This document shows positions 15,767-26,055 of a DNA stretch of 44,614 nt, one piece after another. The first letter of the stretch is position 1; each line of letters opens with the position of its first letter. Under the pieces are notes generated by a model that did not search any database, was not told the origin of the DNA, and saw only the letters and a list, made by a program, of their open reading frames with translations. The stretch covers positions 1 to 44,614 of the forward strand of contig JAATFV010000156.1 in assembly GCA_015655015.1 (NCBI GenBank), in the 5' to 3' direction. Position numbers and translations under genes: made by a program. Origin of the DNA: Chitinophagales bacterium. GTDB lineage: Bacteria; Bacteroidota; Bacteroidia; Chitinophagales; Chitinophagaceae.

Positions 15767-18733
15767 TCATGGCAGGCTGCTTGTTCCGAACAAGCCAATG
15801 TCCCTGATAGCCAATCCACTGTTTTCCGGCTGCACATTTGATATGGAAATCCGGACAAATCCTACATTACTATAATTATACCGTACAGGCTTATACTCCT
15901 GGCCGGAAATTTTTTTGTCGTTTATCACCTTGGTCCATTCTCTTCCATCCGAAGAAACTTCCAGCGTGTACGTGTACCAATCACTATCCTTTCCCCAGGC
16001 TATCTTATCACCTTGCAAGATCACCTTCCTACCAAGAGAAATAGTGATAATTACCGGCAATGACTTATCGGCTGGTTTCCAGATTGTAGAAGGATCGCCA
16101 TCTATCAAACCTGCCAGGTCCGTATTATTTCTCTCTCCTGAAACCGTCAGCATGGAGCAAGATAATGGGATAAGATTGAATACCGGCGCTACATCATTCT
16201 TTTCAGGACTTACCATTTCCTTTTCGTCCATCCACTTTGTGTGCCGACCGTCAGCAACAAAACGACCGGCATAGGGTAAGGTATGGATGATCTTTTGGGC
16301 AGCTGTCAACCCTGTACCTGTCGCTGTAATGGTAATTATCCCCGCGTGCGATGTAGTGCGAACAATTCCATAGCCGATCCCCCCTTCTGTCTGCTGTGTC
16401 GCAATATGGACGCGTGCGATATCGGCGCCAATCAGGTCTCCGTCGCCGGTCGCCCTTACCTGCAAGGTATAGGATTGAAACGGCTCTTTGTTACAGACAA
16501 CCGTTCCGTTCTTATCGCAAACCTTTACATAAAACGGCACCATATCTGAACCATTGGCTACCGGCTTGACAGCAAGGGCATCCACTTCTATCTCCAAATG
16601 GTCTGCTTTACCCGGCGTTCTGATTATATGCCGGCATGCCACTTTTCCATCAACGATGCCTTCGGCTTTTAGTTCGCCGGCATGATAGGAGCCCAGCCTG
16701 AAAAGATAATAGGGACTACCATCTTTCGCAGCGATGAAAGACGCGGTACCGGCGTTGCCTTGCCTGGTTATCTCCTGCACGAACCTGTTGTTGTGATAAA
16801 GCTTCACTTTATCACAATTAGAGAACACAATAATGTTGGAATCAAGATCGGGACGATTGTTATAACTCGCAATATACACCATGGGGCCGTAGACCGGGTT
16901 GCGTGCGTTTTGCATGGCCTGCAATTGGTAATAACCGAATTTTTCATATCGGTCAATATCTACGCTCCCGCAAAAAGCGGTAATACTGTCCGAGCCACGG
17001 GGATAATCATTGAAACTCCAAAGGAAATAACCGCAGATCCTTGGATTTTCATCTAATCTTCCATGATCCCAATAGCCGCCCTTTTCCTCGCGGACATCTC
17101 CGTTCAATGCGGTTTGCCGCAACATACACTGCGCCAGGAGCCCTTTTTCGGTATACCTCCTCGAATCCCTCAAGCTGTTTTCCTTTGCAGGATCGGCCAA
17201 CCAGGTGTCCCCCCATTCCCTCGTAATAAAAGGCATTTGGGGCATCGGGTCGGTACCGTCTTCGTTAGTCACTTTATAACACACATCATAGTACTTTTTC
17301 CCATTGGCGCCAAAATCATCGGAAACGAAAAGTTGATCGTTGGGCATTTCTTCATGTGCCATATCTACTATTTTTTTTGCCCACCAGGCAGGGGATGGGG
17401 ATTCATTGAGGGAGGTCTCCCACAAAAAAACAGAAGGCCGGTTACGATCCCGGCGTATCATCTCCCTTACATTGGCATATGTCCGTTCTGCAAATACGGT
17501 GTCTTTCTTATTGAAGAATTGCCAGCCGGGTTCGCATTCGATCACCAGTAAGCCGATCTTATCACAAGCATCAAGGAAGGCAGGGGATGCCGGGTAATGT
17601 GCAGCACGGACAGCATTGAATCCGCCTCTTTTTAGTTGTACCACGTCCCGGTATTGCATCGAATTCGCGGCTGCATCACCGACATTCTGGTAACATTGGT
17701 GTCTGTTGGCCCCACGCAGATATAATTTTTCCCCATTGATATAGAATGCATCCGCCTTTCCTTCAGGAGACCTAAATGCAATAGTGCGTATGCCCGCATT
17801 GGAACGTTTGATATCCACTAGTTTCCCTTTGCTATAAACCTGCGAAACTACCTGGTATAAATAGGGATGGTAGGGATGCCATAAATGCGGGGTGGTCACC
17901 GTCAACGTTTGCTCCCATTCCCTATCAGTATTGCTTACCATTGTGTCATGGCTGCTTGCTATTGCAACCACGCCCCCTTTTTTGTCCTTAATAACGGTAA
18001 TAAGCTCAACGGGGATTTGCGTGCCTGTCTCATTCACTATATGCGTTTGCACCTTCACTTTCGCCTTTTGCCTGTTTACTTCAGGATATGTTATAAATAA
18101 CCCGCCTCCGGCAATTTTATTTGCCTGCAATGGATCCTAGATATACAATTTACTGGTGACAGTAAATCTTACGTCCCGGTAAATACCTCCATAATAATTA
18201 AAATCCAGGGCTGTCAGCGGCTTTCCGGGAGGGGTCAGGGGGTCATCCATGTTGGAAACACGAAGGGCCAGAATATTGTCCGAGCCAACCTTCACTTTGC
18301 CGGTAATATCTACCACGAAACCTATATATCCTCCGAAATGGGATTGCAGCTTTTCACCGTTCAGGAAAACAGCACAATTCATTTGTACACCGTCAAAATG
18401 AATGGTTATTTTTTTATTCTTATATGCCGCCGGAACTATAAAATGCCTCCTGTACCAACCAATTCCCCGATAAATTTCGCCGCCTCCACAATGTTTCTTT
18501 TCCAGGCGTATCGTATGCGGAATGGTGATAGCATTCCAATCTTTATCATCATATCCTGCGGCTTCGGCGCCATCGATATCACCTCTATAAAATGCCCAAT
18601 GAGTATTGAAGTTCAGGTTGGTCCTGGCATCGATATTTTTTTGGCCGAATGAATTTCCTTGCGTACACAGGAATACAATGATGGCGACAAGCAGGCGCCT
18701 TACGCTTACTTTCAGTTTCATCCTTTGTCTCAT
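15767..18733 (-). pseudogene. GH2 family glycosidase (beta-galactosidase-like) interrupted by an in-frame amber codon
   Basis: The frame covers 988 codons but contains one TAG at codon 199 (18137-18139). Before it lie a signal peptide (ending GNSFGQ) and the GH2 sugar-binding jellyroll, ending GGIYRDVRFTVTSKLYI. After it the same frame continues without a break as DPLQANKIAGGGLFITYP, the expected start of the GH2 immunoglobulin-like domain, then the TIM barrel, extra beta domains and a C-terminal discoidin (F5/8 type C) domain. The acid/base is probably Glu444 (WETSLNES) and the nucleophile Glu506 (ITREWGDTW), counting through the stop. One base change would create or remove the stop. No other damage is seen. 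It is the last gene of the SusC/SusD unit. It is either a young pseudogene, a readthrough product or a sequencing error. Confidence 0.85.
18137..18139 (-). other. In-frame amber (TAG) codon in the GH2 gene
   Basis: Read on the minus strand the codons are AAA TTG TAT ATC TAG GAT CCA TTG CAG GCA. Both flanks are in one frame and both are conserved GH2 sequence, so this is a substitution, not a frameshift. A serine codon such as TCG would be one change away. A restart at the TTG (18130) would lack signal peptide and sugar-binding domain. Confidence 0.9.
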
Positions 18734-18759
18734 ACAATATAAACCCGATTTTATCCGCT

Positions 18760-20406
18760 CTAAAATCCCGGATTTTGCGTCAATTTATTATTGATATTGA
18801 TTTCCGCCTGCGGCACGGGCCAGAGATAATTTTTAGAAGTGAATTGCCTCGTTTCCACGGATGGAAGATTACTGCCTGTTATAGTGTACTTACCGGTGGC
18901 AGGATCCACCGTGCCCATCCATGCGCCAAATACCGCCCCGGGCATTACCTGCGGTCCTATTTGCCAGCGCTGGATATCGAACCAACGTAATCCTTCCATG
19001 GCGAATTCCGTCCTTCTTTCCCGGCGTATAAGCGTACGCAGGGCGGATTGGCTATTGTAGACCGCCTGGTCGACCGCAGGCATGCCGACCCTGCCTCTTA
19101 CCAGGTTAATGGCGTTATAAACGGAGGCATCTATCTGCCCTAGCTCTATCTTACACTCGGCATAGGACAATAATATTTCTGCATAACGGATGAGGATCGA
19201 GTTGAGGCCACTTTGAAATAAATTGGGAAAATCGTTAAGGTTGGAAGTGAATTTCTTAACAATGTACCCCGTTGGGGAAGTATTATTTCCACTTGCATAA
19301 TTATCGGGCGAAGAGGCGCTTAGCGGATCGTAATAAGTCGGGGAAGTGCTGCCCGGCTGCAAAAAAGCCTCGCCCGGATAAAGAATGGTGGCCGCCAGAC
19401 GCGGGTCCCTGTTTGTATATGGACTGGCAGGGTCATAACCCGATGCGGGATCGGTAATTATCTTGCCGTTGGTCATTTCATAATTATCCACGAGGCTTTG
19501 CAAAGGGCAGATAGAAGCATATCCGCCGCTGGAATTGGAGGGCATCACCGCATACACATAAGTAGAATTGGCAGAGGGGTTATCGACATACTGTACATCC
19601 AGGATCACTTCCTGGTTATTTTCATGCGCTACGCGGAACAGATCGGTATAGTTGGGATACAGGGAATAGCCCATGCCCATTACCGATTGACAATCGGCCA
19701 GACAAGCTGCATAGTCGCCGGCGTACAATTCGACCCGCGCTTTAAGAGCGGTTGCAGCTCCTTTCGTGATGTGCCCGACATCTGTGCCGGTGTAACTTGT
19801 CGCCAATTCGGGAATGGCGGCTGTCAGCTCGCTCAGAACGAATCGCGTAATAGAATCTTTCGAGGTTCTGACACTTGCGTCGGCTTCCGCCGTAGTAAGC
19901 GCCGTGGTGACCAGGGGTACACCACCATATAGCTGACTCATCAAATGATACCGGTAGGCGCGTATAAATCTTACCTGAGCTATCATTTGGGCTTTCAACG
20001 CGGTATCCATCGGTGTAGGGCCGACGTTCGCCAAAAAGAAGTTACATTTTTGTATGGTAGTATAGTTCCAGAGATTCGCGGCGTAATAACCGGTAACGGT
20101 CGGAGTAATACTCCCATTCCCAAATGCCTGGAACCCTTCCCAGCCATACTGGCTGTAAGCATTGTCCGATAAACAGTCAAAATAAATAACGTTGGTTCCG
20201 TCAGCCCATCCATTTCCGTTAGCCGCGGAGTAACTATCATATTCACCGTTATACACGCCGTTCAGGGCTGCTGTGGCATCGGAGGCAGAGGTCCATAAGC
20301 TGGAATTGCTATAGGCATCCTGGGGCTGCCGGTCAAGAAAATTTTTTTTGCAGGCCGTCAATAACAACATTGTTAGCGCCGCATTTATAATGAGAAACTT
20401 TTTCAT
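18760..20406 (-). CDS. SusD/RagB family outer-membrane glycan-binding lipoprotein
   Basis: A 548-residue lipoprotein. The signal peptide ends in the lipobox LLTAC with Cys19, and KKNFLDRQPQDAYSNSSLWTSASDATAALNGVYNG is the usual SusD start. Tetratricopeptide-like helices follow (IAQVRFIRAYRYHLMSQLYGGVPLVT, KAARVELYAGDY-type segments), and the C-terminal part has LLSYAECKIELGQ, RRERRTEFAMEGLRWFDIQRW and the closing LWPVPQAEININNKLTQNPGF, all diagnostic. It caps the SusC transporter and binds the glycan at the cell surface. It lies 17 bp downstream of the susC-like gene and 26 bp upstream of the GH2 gene, in one operon. The specific sugar is unknown. Confidence 0.96.
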   Translation of the reverse strand: MKKFLIINAALTMLLLTACKKNFLDRQPQDAYSNSSLWTSASDATAALNGVYNGEYDSYSAANGNGWADGTNVIYFDCLSDNAYSQYGWEGFQAFGNGSITPTVTGYYAANLWNYTTIQKCNFFLANVGPTPMDTALKAQMIAQVRFIRAYRYHLMSQLYGGVPLVTTALTTAEADASVRTSKDSITRFVLSELTAAIPELATSYTGTDVGHITKGAATALKARVELYAGDYAACLADCQSVMGMGYSLYPNYTDLFRVAHENNQEVILDVQYVDNPSANSTYVYAVMPSNSSGGYASICPLQSLVDNYEMTNGKIITDPASGYDPASPYTNRDPRLAATILYPGEAFLQPGSTSPTYYDPLSASSPDNYASGNNTSPTGYIVKKFTSNLNDFPNLFQSGLNSILIRYAEILLSYAECKIELGQIDASVYNAINLVRGRVGMPAVDQAVYNSQSALRTLIRRERRTEFAMEGLRWFDIQRWQIGPQVMPGAVFGAWMGTVDPATGKYTITGSNLPSVETRQFTSKNYLWPVPQAEININNKLTQNPGF

Positions 20407-20423
20407 ATCTTAATTACTTTATG

Positions 20424-23400
20424 TTAAAAGGTTAGGTTCAAACCGACCGTGTTCATCTTTACCTGCGGATAACTCGAACCAATCGTATTGGACGGCGCTT
20501 CCGGATCTACCCACTTATAAAAGCTGGTGATCGTAAAAAGATTCTGCGCGCTATAATAAACCCTGAGTCTTTGAATATGAGCGGCCTGTGCCCATTTTTG
20601 CGGCAACGTGTAACCTATTTGCAGGTTCTTCATGCGCAGGTAACTGGCATTTTTCACCCAAAAGGAAGAGGGGGTTTGCCCAGGATCGTTCTGTTTATAG
20701 TTGATGAACAGCCTTGGCATGGAAGCCCCGGTGTTTGCCGGCGTCCAGTTATCGAGCCATGCCGAAGTCGGCTTGCCCACCGTATTGCCGATCTGTCCCA
20801 ATATCGGACCTGAAATGATATTCGTAACTCCGGCTGCGCCCTGGAAAAAACCGACGATATCGAATTCTTTCCAGGCTGCGGTCAAATTCAGACCAAAGGT
20901 GATCTTGGGGAAGTTGGCGCCCAGGTATGTCTTGTCGTTGGCATCTATTATACCGTCCGGCTTGCCATCCGGCCCATTTATATCTTTGTAGATCAAATCA
21001 CCGGGGGCAGGCACACGGCCACCGACAGCCGTTTGAGAAGGATGTGCATCAATTTGAGCCTGGGTCTGAAAAATACCCTGGGACTGGTATCCCCAAAAAC
21101 CATTAATGGGCAGCCCGACCTTTACTATCGTGGCCGCACTTATCACGGGTGATGAACTGGGTCCCAGATCAGTTACCTTATTGCTGATAAAAGAAGCGTT
21201 CGCGGTTGCTCCGTAACTAAAGTCGCCTTTTTTATCGTGGTATCCCAAGGTCAATTCCAAACCCTTGTTACGTACACTGGCCGTGTTTTGAGTCGGCGCA
21301 GTCAATCCATAAGTAGCGCCAACGGGCAAAGCATACAGGATACCGTTCGTGTTCTTAATAAAATAATCAGCCGTAAAATTCAATTTGTTATGTAATAGAT
21401 CAACGTCCAGACCCAGGTCTGTTTCTGTGGTTGTTTCCCATTTGATATCAACATTGGCTCCATTGACGGGAGACACGCCGCCGACGACCACTCCGCCAAA
21501 CGAATAGTTTTGACCTGAACTCACCGTAGGGATATAAGGATAATTCGCGCCAATGTTCTGGTTGCCCAGTCGTCCCCATGATCCTCTTATTTTTAAGTTA
21601 GAAACTGTCGATCTTAACCGGCTGAAAAAGGACTCCTCGGACAGACGCCATGCAGCGGATGCGGAAGGGAAATATCCCCAGCGATTCGCCGGAGCGAAAA
21701 TGGAAGAAGCATCCGCACGCAAATTGCCCTCAACCAGGTATTTGCCCTTGTAATCGTAATTGGCTCTGCCAAAGTAAGACTTCAAGGTCCTTTCATAAGA
21801 ATCGCCCGAAGACGTTTCGCCGGTGGTAGGGGCTACGTTCAGGTCGCTCAGCGAATTGTTCAAAAAATTCTGCCTGTACCCTTCCAGCAGGTAGTAATTA
21901 GTGTATTCCTGCGAGTAGCCGGCTAAAACTCTAAAAGTATGTTCATTTATTTTTTGGCTGTAATCCAATATAGCCTGGGGGGTTATTACATAAGTATTAT
22001 CATAGTGGTCGGTAGAGCTGTTGGTGTTGGCAGATCCGCTGACGGTTCCATCCGCATTATAATATTGGATAGACGATATAAAGCTCTTATTCTGATTTTG
22101 TACCGATTTATAGGCCAGCGAAGGAATGAAATGTAAGCCTTTTACTATTTCCAAATCCGCATTGGCCATGCCCAGCAAGGTATAGGCGTGCTGCTTATTG
22201 TACGATGGCGAATTGAGCCAGGCCATCGGGTTCCCATCCGAGATATGTCCATATTCGCCATTGGCATATTGGTAAGGTATGATCGGCGAAATCCTGTTTA
22301 TCTGCCTGATCATCTGGTTGAAGGAAGGGTCGGCCGGAAGAGAGCTCCGGGGCTCCTGTAATGGCTGATAGGTATAGGCCAGGTTTGCATTGACCGTGAG
22401 CCGGCTGCTCACCCTGGACGTAAGGTTGAACCTGGCTGTATATCTTTGCGTGTTAGTTTTTTTCACTATGCCATCCTGGTCGAAATAGCCAAGCGAGAAG
22501 TGGTATTGGGTCTTATCCGTACCTGCGCTCACGCCGATATAATGGTTTTGCTGGAATCCGCTTCCGTTATAGAACAATCCAAGCCAATCGGTATTGGGAT
22601 AGTTGACACGATCCAAACCGTTTTTAAATGAATCGATATCGGCGGTTGAATAAACTGCGGTGGCGCCTTCATTTATTCTGGCCTGGTTATATAAAGTGGC
22701 AGCCTGCCAGGATGGAAGGTAATTGGGCAGCGCCGTGGCCGACTGCTTGCCCATGTACGCGCTATAGGTTACCTGGGAAGTTCCCTTCTTTCCTTTTTTG
22801 GTAGTAATGAGCATTACGCCGTTGGCAGCGCGCGAACCATAAATGGAAGAAGAGGCTGCATCCTTCAATACAGAAATATTATCGATGTCATCGGCGTTCA
22901 GAGAGTTCATATCTGTCGGGGTAGCAATAATTCCATCTATTACTATCATCGGAGCAGTATTGTTCAAAGTTCCTTTTCCCCTGATATTAATGGTACCCGT
23001 ATCCTTACCCGGCTGTCCGTTATTGGATACGATGGTAACGCCGGCCATAGCGCCTTCCAGCGCATTAGCCACACCGGTGACGGGGCGATCCTCCAACTGG
23101 GCGGAATTTACGCTGGCCACGGAACCGGTAAGATTTACTTTCCTCTGAGTACCGTAAGCCACCACTACCACATCCTGTAAGGAACTGACACTCTGTTTCA
23201 TTTGAATGGAGAGTTCATTCTTACCTCTCAATTTTATTTCACGGGATTCGAAACCTGTGAAGGAAATCAACAGGGTGACATTGTTATCGACTTCTTTCAG
23301 CTCGAAATTGCCCGAAGCATCCGTGGATGTTCCCTTCTTTGCTCCTTTCACCGTCACCGAAGCGCCTGCCAGCGGGTTGCCGAGGCTATCGGTGACACGA

Positions 23401-23819
23401 CCGTGGATGTCGATGGGAGGAGGAGTTGATACCACAGCCGGTAAGTCAACGGCGGGAATTTTATGTTTTATGATCACTGATCTTTCAACGATGGCATAGG
23501 AGAGCGGTTTGCCGCTAAGGCATCTGTCCATAGCCTCCCGGAGAGATACGTTCCGCAGATCCACATCGATAGGCCCAACGCGTTCCAGCTCTTCATAGGT
23601 ATATAAAAAATTATACCCGGTCTGTTTTTGTATCTCCTGAAAAACGTAATCAAGAGATACATTTGTGCGGGAAAGGGTCACTGTCTGTGAGTAACCCATT
23701 GCGCTCACCTGGAGGCAGGCTGCCAGAAAAATAATCGCGGTCAATTTCACAACACGCAGAGTTTTGGTTAGTAATCCCGATCGCAGACGTCGGAATTTGC
23801 AAAGAGCCTTTAAATGCAT
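20424..23819 (-). CDS. SusC/RagA family TonB-linked outer-membrane transporter with N-terminal STN domain
   Basis: An 1131-residue transporter. After a long signal region ending GYSQ come a secretin/TonB short N-terminal (STN) domain (about 52-119, with VFQEIQKQTGYNFLYTYEEL), a carboxypeptidase-regulatory-like domain (139-208, HGRVTDSLGNPLAGASVTVKG), the SusC signature LQDVVVVAYGTQ (214-225), the plug (GSVASVNSAQLEDRPV, IRGKGTLNNTAPMIVIDG) and the 22-strand barrel ending VKMNTVGLNLTF. The STN domain is the part that talks to a FecR-type anti-sigma factor, which is encoded directly upstream, so this protein is both importer and signal receptor. The 188-bp gap to fecR may hold its own promoter, but no clean -7 box is seen. 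Confidence 0.97.
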   Translation of the reverse strand: MHLKALCKFRRLRSGLLTKTLRVVKLTAIIFLAACLQVSAMGYSQTVTLSRTNVSLDYVFQEIQKQTGYNFLYTYEELERVGPIDVDLRNVSLREAMDRCLSGKPLSYAIVERSVIIKHKIPAVDLPAVVSTPPPIDIHGRVTDSLGNPLAGASVTVKGAKKGTSTDASGNFELKEVDNNVTLLISFTGFESREIKLRGKNELSIQMKQSVSSLQDVVVVAYGTQRKVNLTGSVASVNSAQLEDRPVTGVANALEGAMAGVTIVSNNGQPGKDTGTINIRGKGTLNNTAPMIVIDGIIATPTDMNSLNADDIDNISVLKDAASSSIYGSRAANGVMLITTKKGKKGTSQVTYSAYMGKQSATALPNYLPSWQAATLYNQARINEGATAVYSTADIDSFKNGLDRVNYPNTDWLGLFYNGSGFQQNHYIGVSAGTDKTQYHFSLGYFDQDGIVKKTNTQRYTARFNLTSRVSSRLTVNANLAYTYQPLQEPRSSLPADPSFNQMIRQINRISPIIPYQYANGEYGHISDGNPMAWLNSPSYNKQHAYTLLGMANADLEIVKGLHFIPSLAYKSVQNQNKSFISSIQYYNADGTVSGSANTNSSTDHYDNTYVITPQAILDYSQKINEHTFRVLAGYSQEYTNYYLLEGYRQNFLNNSLSDLNVAPTTGETSSGDSYERTLKSYFGRANYDYKGKYLVEGNLRADASSIFAPANRWGYFPSASAAWRLSEESFFSRLRSTVSNLKIRGSWGRLGNQNIGANYPYIPTVSSGQNYSFGGVVVGGVSPVNGANVDIKWETTTETDLGLDVDLLHNKLNFTADYFIKNTNGILYALPVGATYGLTAPTQNTASVRNKGLELTLGYHDKKGDFSYGATANASFISNKVTDLGPSSSPVISAATIVKVGLPINGFWGYQSQGIFQTQAQIDAHPSQTAVGGRVPAPGDLIYKDINGPDGKPDGIIDANDKTYLGANFPKITFGLNLTAAWKEFDIVGFFQGAAGVTNIISGPILGQIGNTVGKPTSAWLDNWTPANTGASMPRLFINYKQNDPGQTPSSFWVKNASYLRMKNLQIGYTLPQKWAQAAHIQRLRVYYSAQNLFTITSFYKWVDPEAPSNTIGSSYPQVKMNTVGLNLTF

Positions 23820-24007
23820 ACCTTTGTAGTGTTTGGGTTAAACAATAAGCAGTCCGTAACATGATTGTATCATTATTCGGTTAGCCCAATTATATGCCGG
23901 GGGTGTTGTCGCACTTCCGGTTTTATTTTGGACCAACGAGCTTGAATCCTTATTCGAAAAAGGTCATAGTGAAAGGTCTAATGTAATTTCCCGATAGGAT
24001 GGATCAG

Positions 24008-25204
24008 CTAGGGCATTACTTCGATCTTTCGCCCTTCAATAGTGAACCTGACGGCTCCGGTCATTTCCAGCATTTTAAAAACGTGAGAGACATTTACGTC
24101 TCTGGATATAGTGCCCCCGAAATGTTGGGTGATCGTTCCTTTGTATTCGACGTCCACGTCATACCACCGGGCGATCTGACGCATGACGGTTTTTATATCC
24201 GCCCGATCGAAACGGAAAATACCGTTTTTCCAGGCCATTACCTCCCCGATATTTGCATCAGGCAGGACTTCGATCCTGTCATTACCATTGGAAGCTATCG
24301 CCTGTTGTCCGGGCTTAAGGGTGCTGCTACTACCTTTTTTCAGTATCTTCACACTCCCTTCCAACAGGGTGGTCCTGATAACATCTTCATCATCATATGC
24401 ATTTACATTAAAGTGGGTGCCCAGCACTTGTATCCGGTAATCGCCGCCGCTCTTTCTGACAACGAATGGCATAGCGGAATTTTTAGCTATTTCAAAGTAG
24501 GCTTCGCCTGTTATTTCTATCCTGCGTTCCCCGCCGGAAAAAGAGGTGGGATATCTTATAGAGGAGGCTGCATTGAGCCATACCTGTGTTCCGTCTGCAA
24601 GGACGACACTTGTTTTTCTTCCTTTAGGAGTGGTCAATGTGTTATAAAGGATCTCTGCTGTATTTTCATCCGGGCCATTGTATGCAAGCTGACCATTGCT
24701 CAGCTTAGTGATCTTTGTAGTACCTTCGGTGGTCAGAGAACCATTTTTAGCGCTATCCAGGATAATTTGCTTTCCGCTGGCCAGCGTAAGGATGGCCCCG
24801 TCAAAACCTGGCCCTACATCATTATTTATTGTCGCAGGAGCCTGAACGATGGCAGGTTTTACATTATCGGTATTCCAGAGTCCTGTTCCCGCGGAAAGCA
24901 GCAGAATAAGTGAAGCCGCTGCAACCATCGATTTTTTCCAGGAGAATGAACGGATTGGCGGCTCTTCATTTTTATCCTGATCATCCAGCTCATTCAGACG
25001 CGTTTCCAGTGTATGGACGAAATCCCGGGGAATTGCCCGAAAATCTTCAAGACTGGCGGGTAGGGTTTCACATTGGTCGAGGGTTAGGTGGAACTCATCC
25101 GCAGACGTATTCTCCAACCAGTCATTAAGTATAACTTCTTCTTCGGCCGATAACGTACCGGTACAATATTTTTCAATAATTGCTATTATCGTTGATTTGC
25201 TCAT
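24008..25204 (-). CDS. FecR-family anti-sigma factor
   Basis: A 398-residue inner-membrane anti-sigma factor. Residues 1-85 are cytoplasmic (EKYCTGTLSAEEEVILNDWL, the usual FecR_N start), one membrane helix lies at about 92-108 (SMVAAASLILLLSAG), and the periplasmic part has the FecR domain (TPKGRKTSVVLADGTQVWLNAASSIRYP, IEITGEAYFEIAKN, THFNVNAYDDEDVIRTTLLEGSVKI) and a C-terminal DUF4974 domain (FDRADIKTVMRQIARWYDVDVEY). It would hold the ECF sigma factor until the STN domain of the SusC-like receptor signals ligand binding. It lies 54 bp downstream of the sigma gene and 188 bp upstream of the susC-like gene. Confidence 0.96.
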   Translation of the reverse strand: MSKSTIIAIIEKYCTGTLSAEEEVILNDWLENTSADEFHLTLDQCETLPASLEDFRAIPRDFVHTLETRLNELDDQDKNEEPPIRSFSWKKSMVAAASLILLLSAGTGLWNTDNVKPAIVQAPATINNDVGPGFDGAILTLASGKQIILDSAKNGSLTTEGTTKITKLSNGQLAYNGPDENTAEILYNTLTTPKGRKTSVVLADGTQVWLNAASSIRYPTSFSGGERRIEITGEAYFEIAKNSAMPFVVRKSGGDYRIQVLGTHFNVNAYDDEDVIRTTLLEGSVKILKKGSSSTLKPGQQAIASNGNDRIEVLPDANIGEVMAWKNGIFRFDRADIKTVMRQIARWYDVDVEYKGTITQHFGGTISRDVNVSHVFKMLEMTGAVRFTIEGRKIEVMP

Positions 25205-25258
25205 AATGGACCCGCTATAATAAAGACTGCCGGAAAAACAAAAGGATACCTGATTTTC

Positions 25259-25870
25259 TTACTTTTTTAAAAAAAATAATGAAACCAGGAGAAACAGCCA
25301 TCCGGCATTCCTGCGCAGATGATCCTTAATAAAATGAATGGCCTCATACAATTGTTTTTTTACAGCCACCCTGGAGACGCCTAAAACTTCGGCAATTTCC
25401 CGGGCTGTCATCTCATCACGGGCATTCATTAGAAATATTTGCTTTTTACGAGGGGGTAACTGGTCAATGGCTGCCTGCGCTATGGCATGGTATTCCCGGA
25501 AGAACAAGGCATTATACGTGGAATCGGACGTTTCCTGCATTTGCCGGCCGATCTGACGGACCAGCTTTAAACGGGTTTGAGATTGTCTGGCGGTGTCAAA
25601 GATCCGGTTCTTCGCCATGCGGAATAAGTAGTCGTCAAACGACCGGATCCCTATCAATGTTTCCTTTTTAAGCCACACTGTTAAAAAGACATCCTGGATA
25701 ATCTCTTCCGTGTCTTCAGGGGAACCGATCACAAAGGAAACAAAGCGGTAAAGGCCGGGGTAATAATGTGCATACAGCCTAGCAAAGGCTTCCCGGCTTC
25801 CTTCTGCCGTCCTTTGTAATAGCGATTGTTCATCAGTTAATTTGGTATATGTTGCCTTGGCGCGGGCCAT
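25259..25870 (-). CDS. ECF RNA polymerase sigma factor (FecI-like) with a hydrophobic C-terminal tail
   Basis: A 203-residue sigma-70 family factor. Region 2 is at about 24-90 (LYAHYYPGLYRFVSFVIGSPEDTEEIIQDVFLTVW, SFDDYLFRMAKNRIFDTAR) and region 4 at about 130-185 (IDQLPPRKKQIFLMNARDEMTAREIAEVLGVSRVAVKKQLYEAIHFIK). The last 15 residues, GWLFLLVSLFFLKK, are strongly hydrophobic and follow RRN, which could attach it to the membrane near its anti-sigma factor. It heads the PUL: sigma, FecR, SusC, SusD, GH2. It should switch on the susC-like operon when the substrate is bound at the outer membrane. The start is the only ATG with a sensible distance to region 2. Confidence 0.95.
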   Translation of the reverse strand: MARAKATYTKLTDEQSLLQRTAEGSREAFARLYAHYYPGLYRFVSFVIGSPEDTEEIIQDVFLTVWLKKETLIGIRSFDDYLFRMAKNRIFDTARQSQTRLKLVRQIGRQMQETSDSTYNALFFREYHAIAQAAIDQLPPRKKQIFLMNARDEMTAREIAEVLGVSRVAVKKQLYEAIHFIKDHLRRNAGWLFLLVSLFFLKK

Positions 25871-26055
25871 CCGGCAATATTACACTTTATTTCATTAGCG
25901 CCAGCTTAGCCCGAAGGGCAGCATCCTCATACAAGCTCTGCAGCAAGCTATCCTCTTGTATCATTCATGAGTGCACTATATAAAGTAGCAGTCAACGGCA
26001 AAAGAAGTTCAATCACGTAAAAAGAAATATTGGTATGCAGGGGATTGTGACATAA

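Noticed and set aside
15779..15795. Palindrome GCTTGTTC-C-GAACAAGC near the end of the GH2 gene
   Set aside because: It lies within the last codons of the GH2 frame, has no T-run on either side, and its central arms leave almost no loop; no terminator or operator role can be supported.
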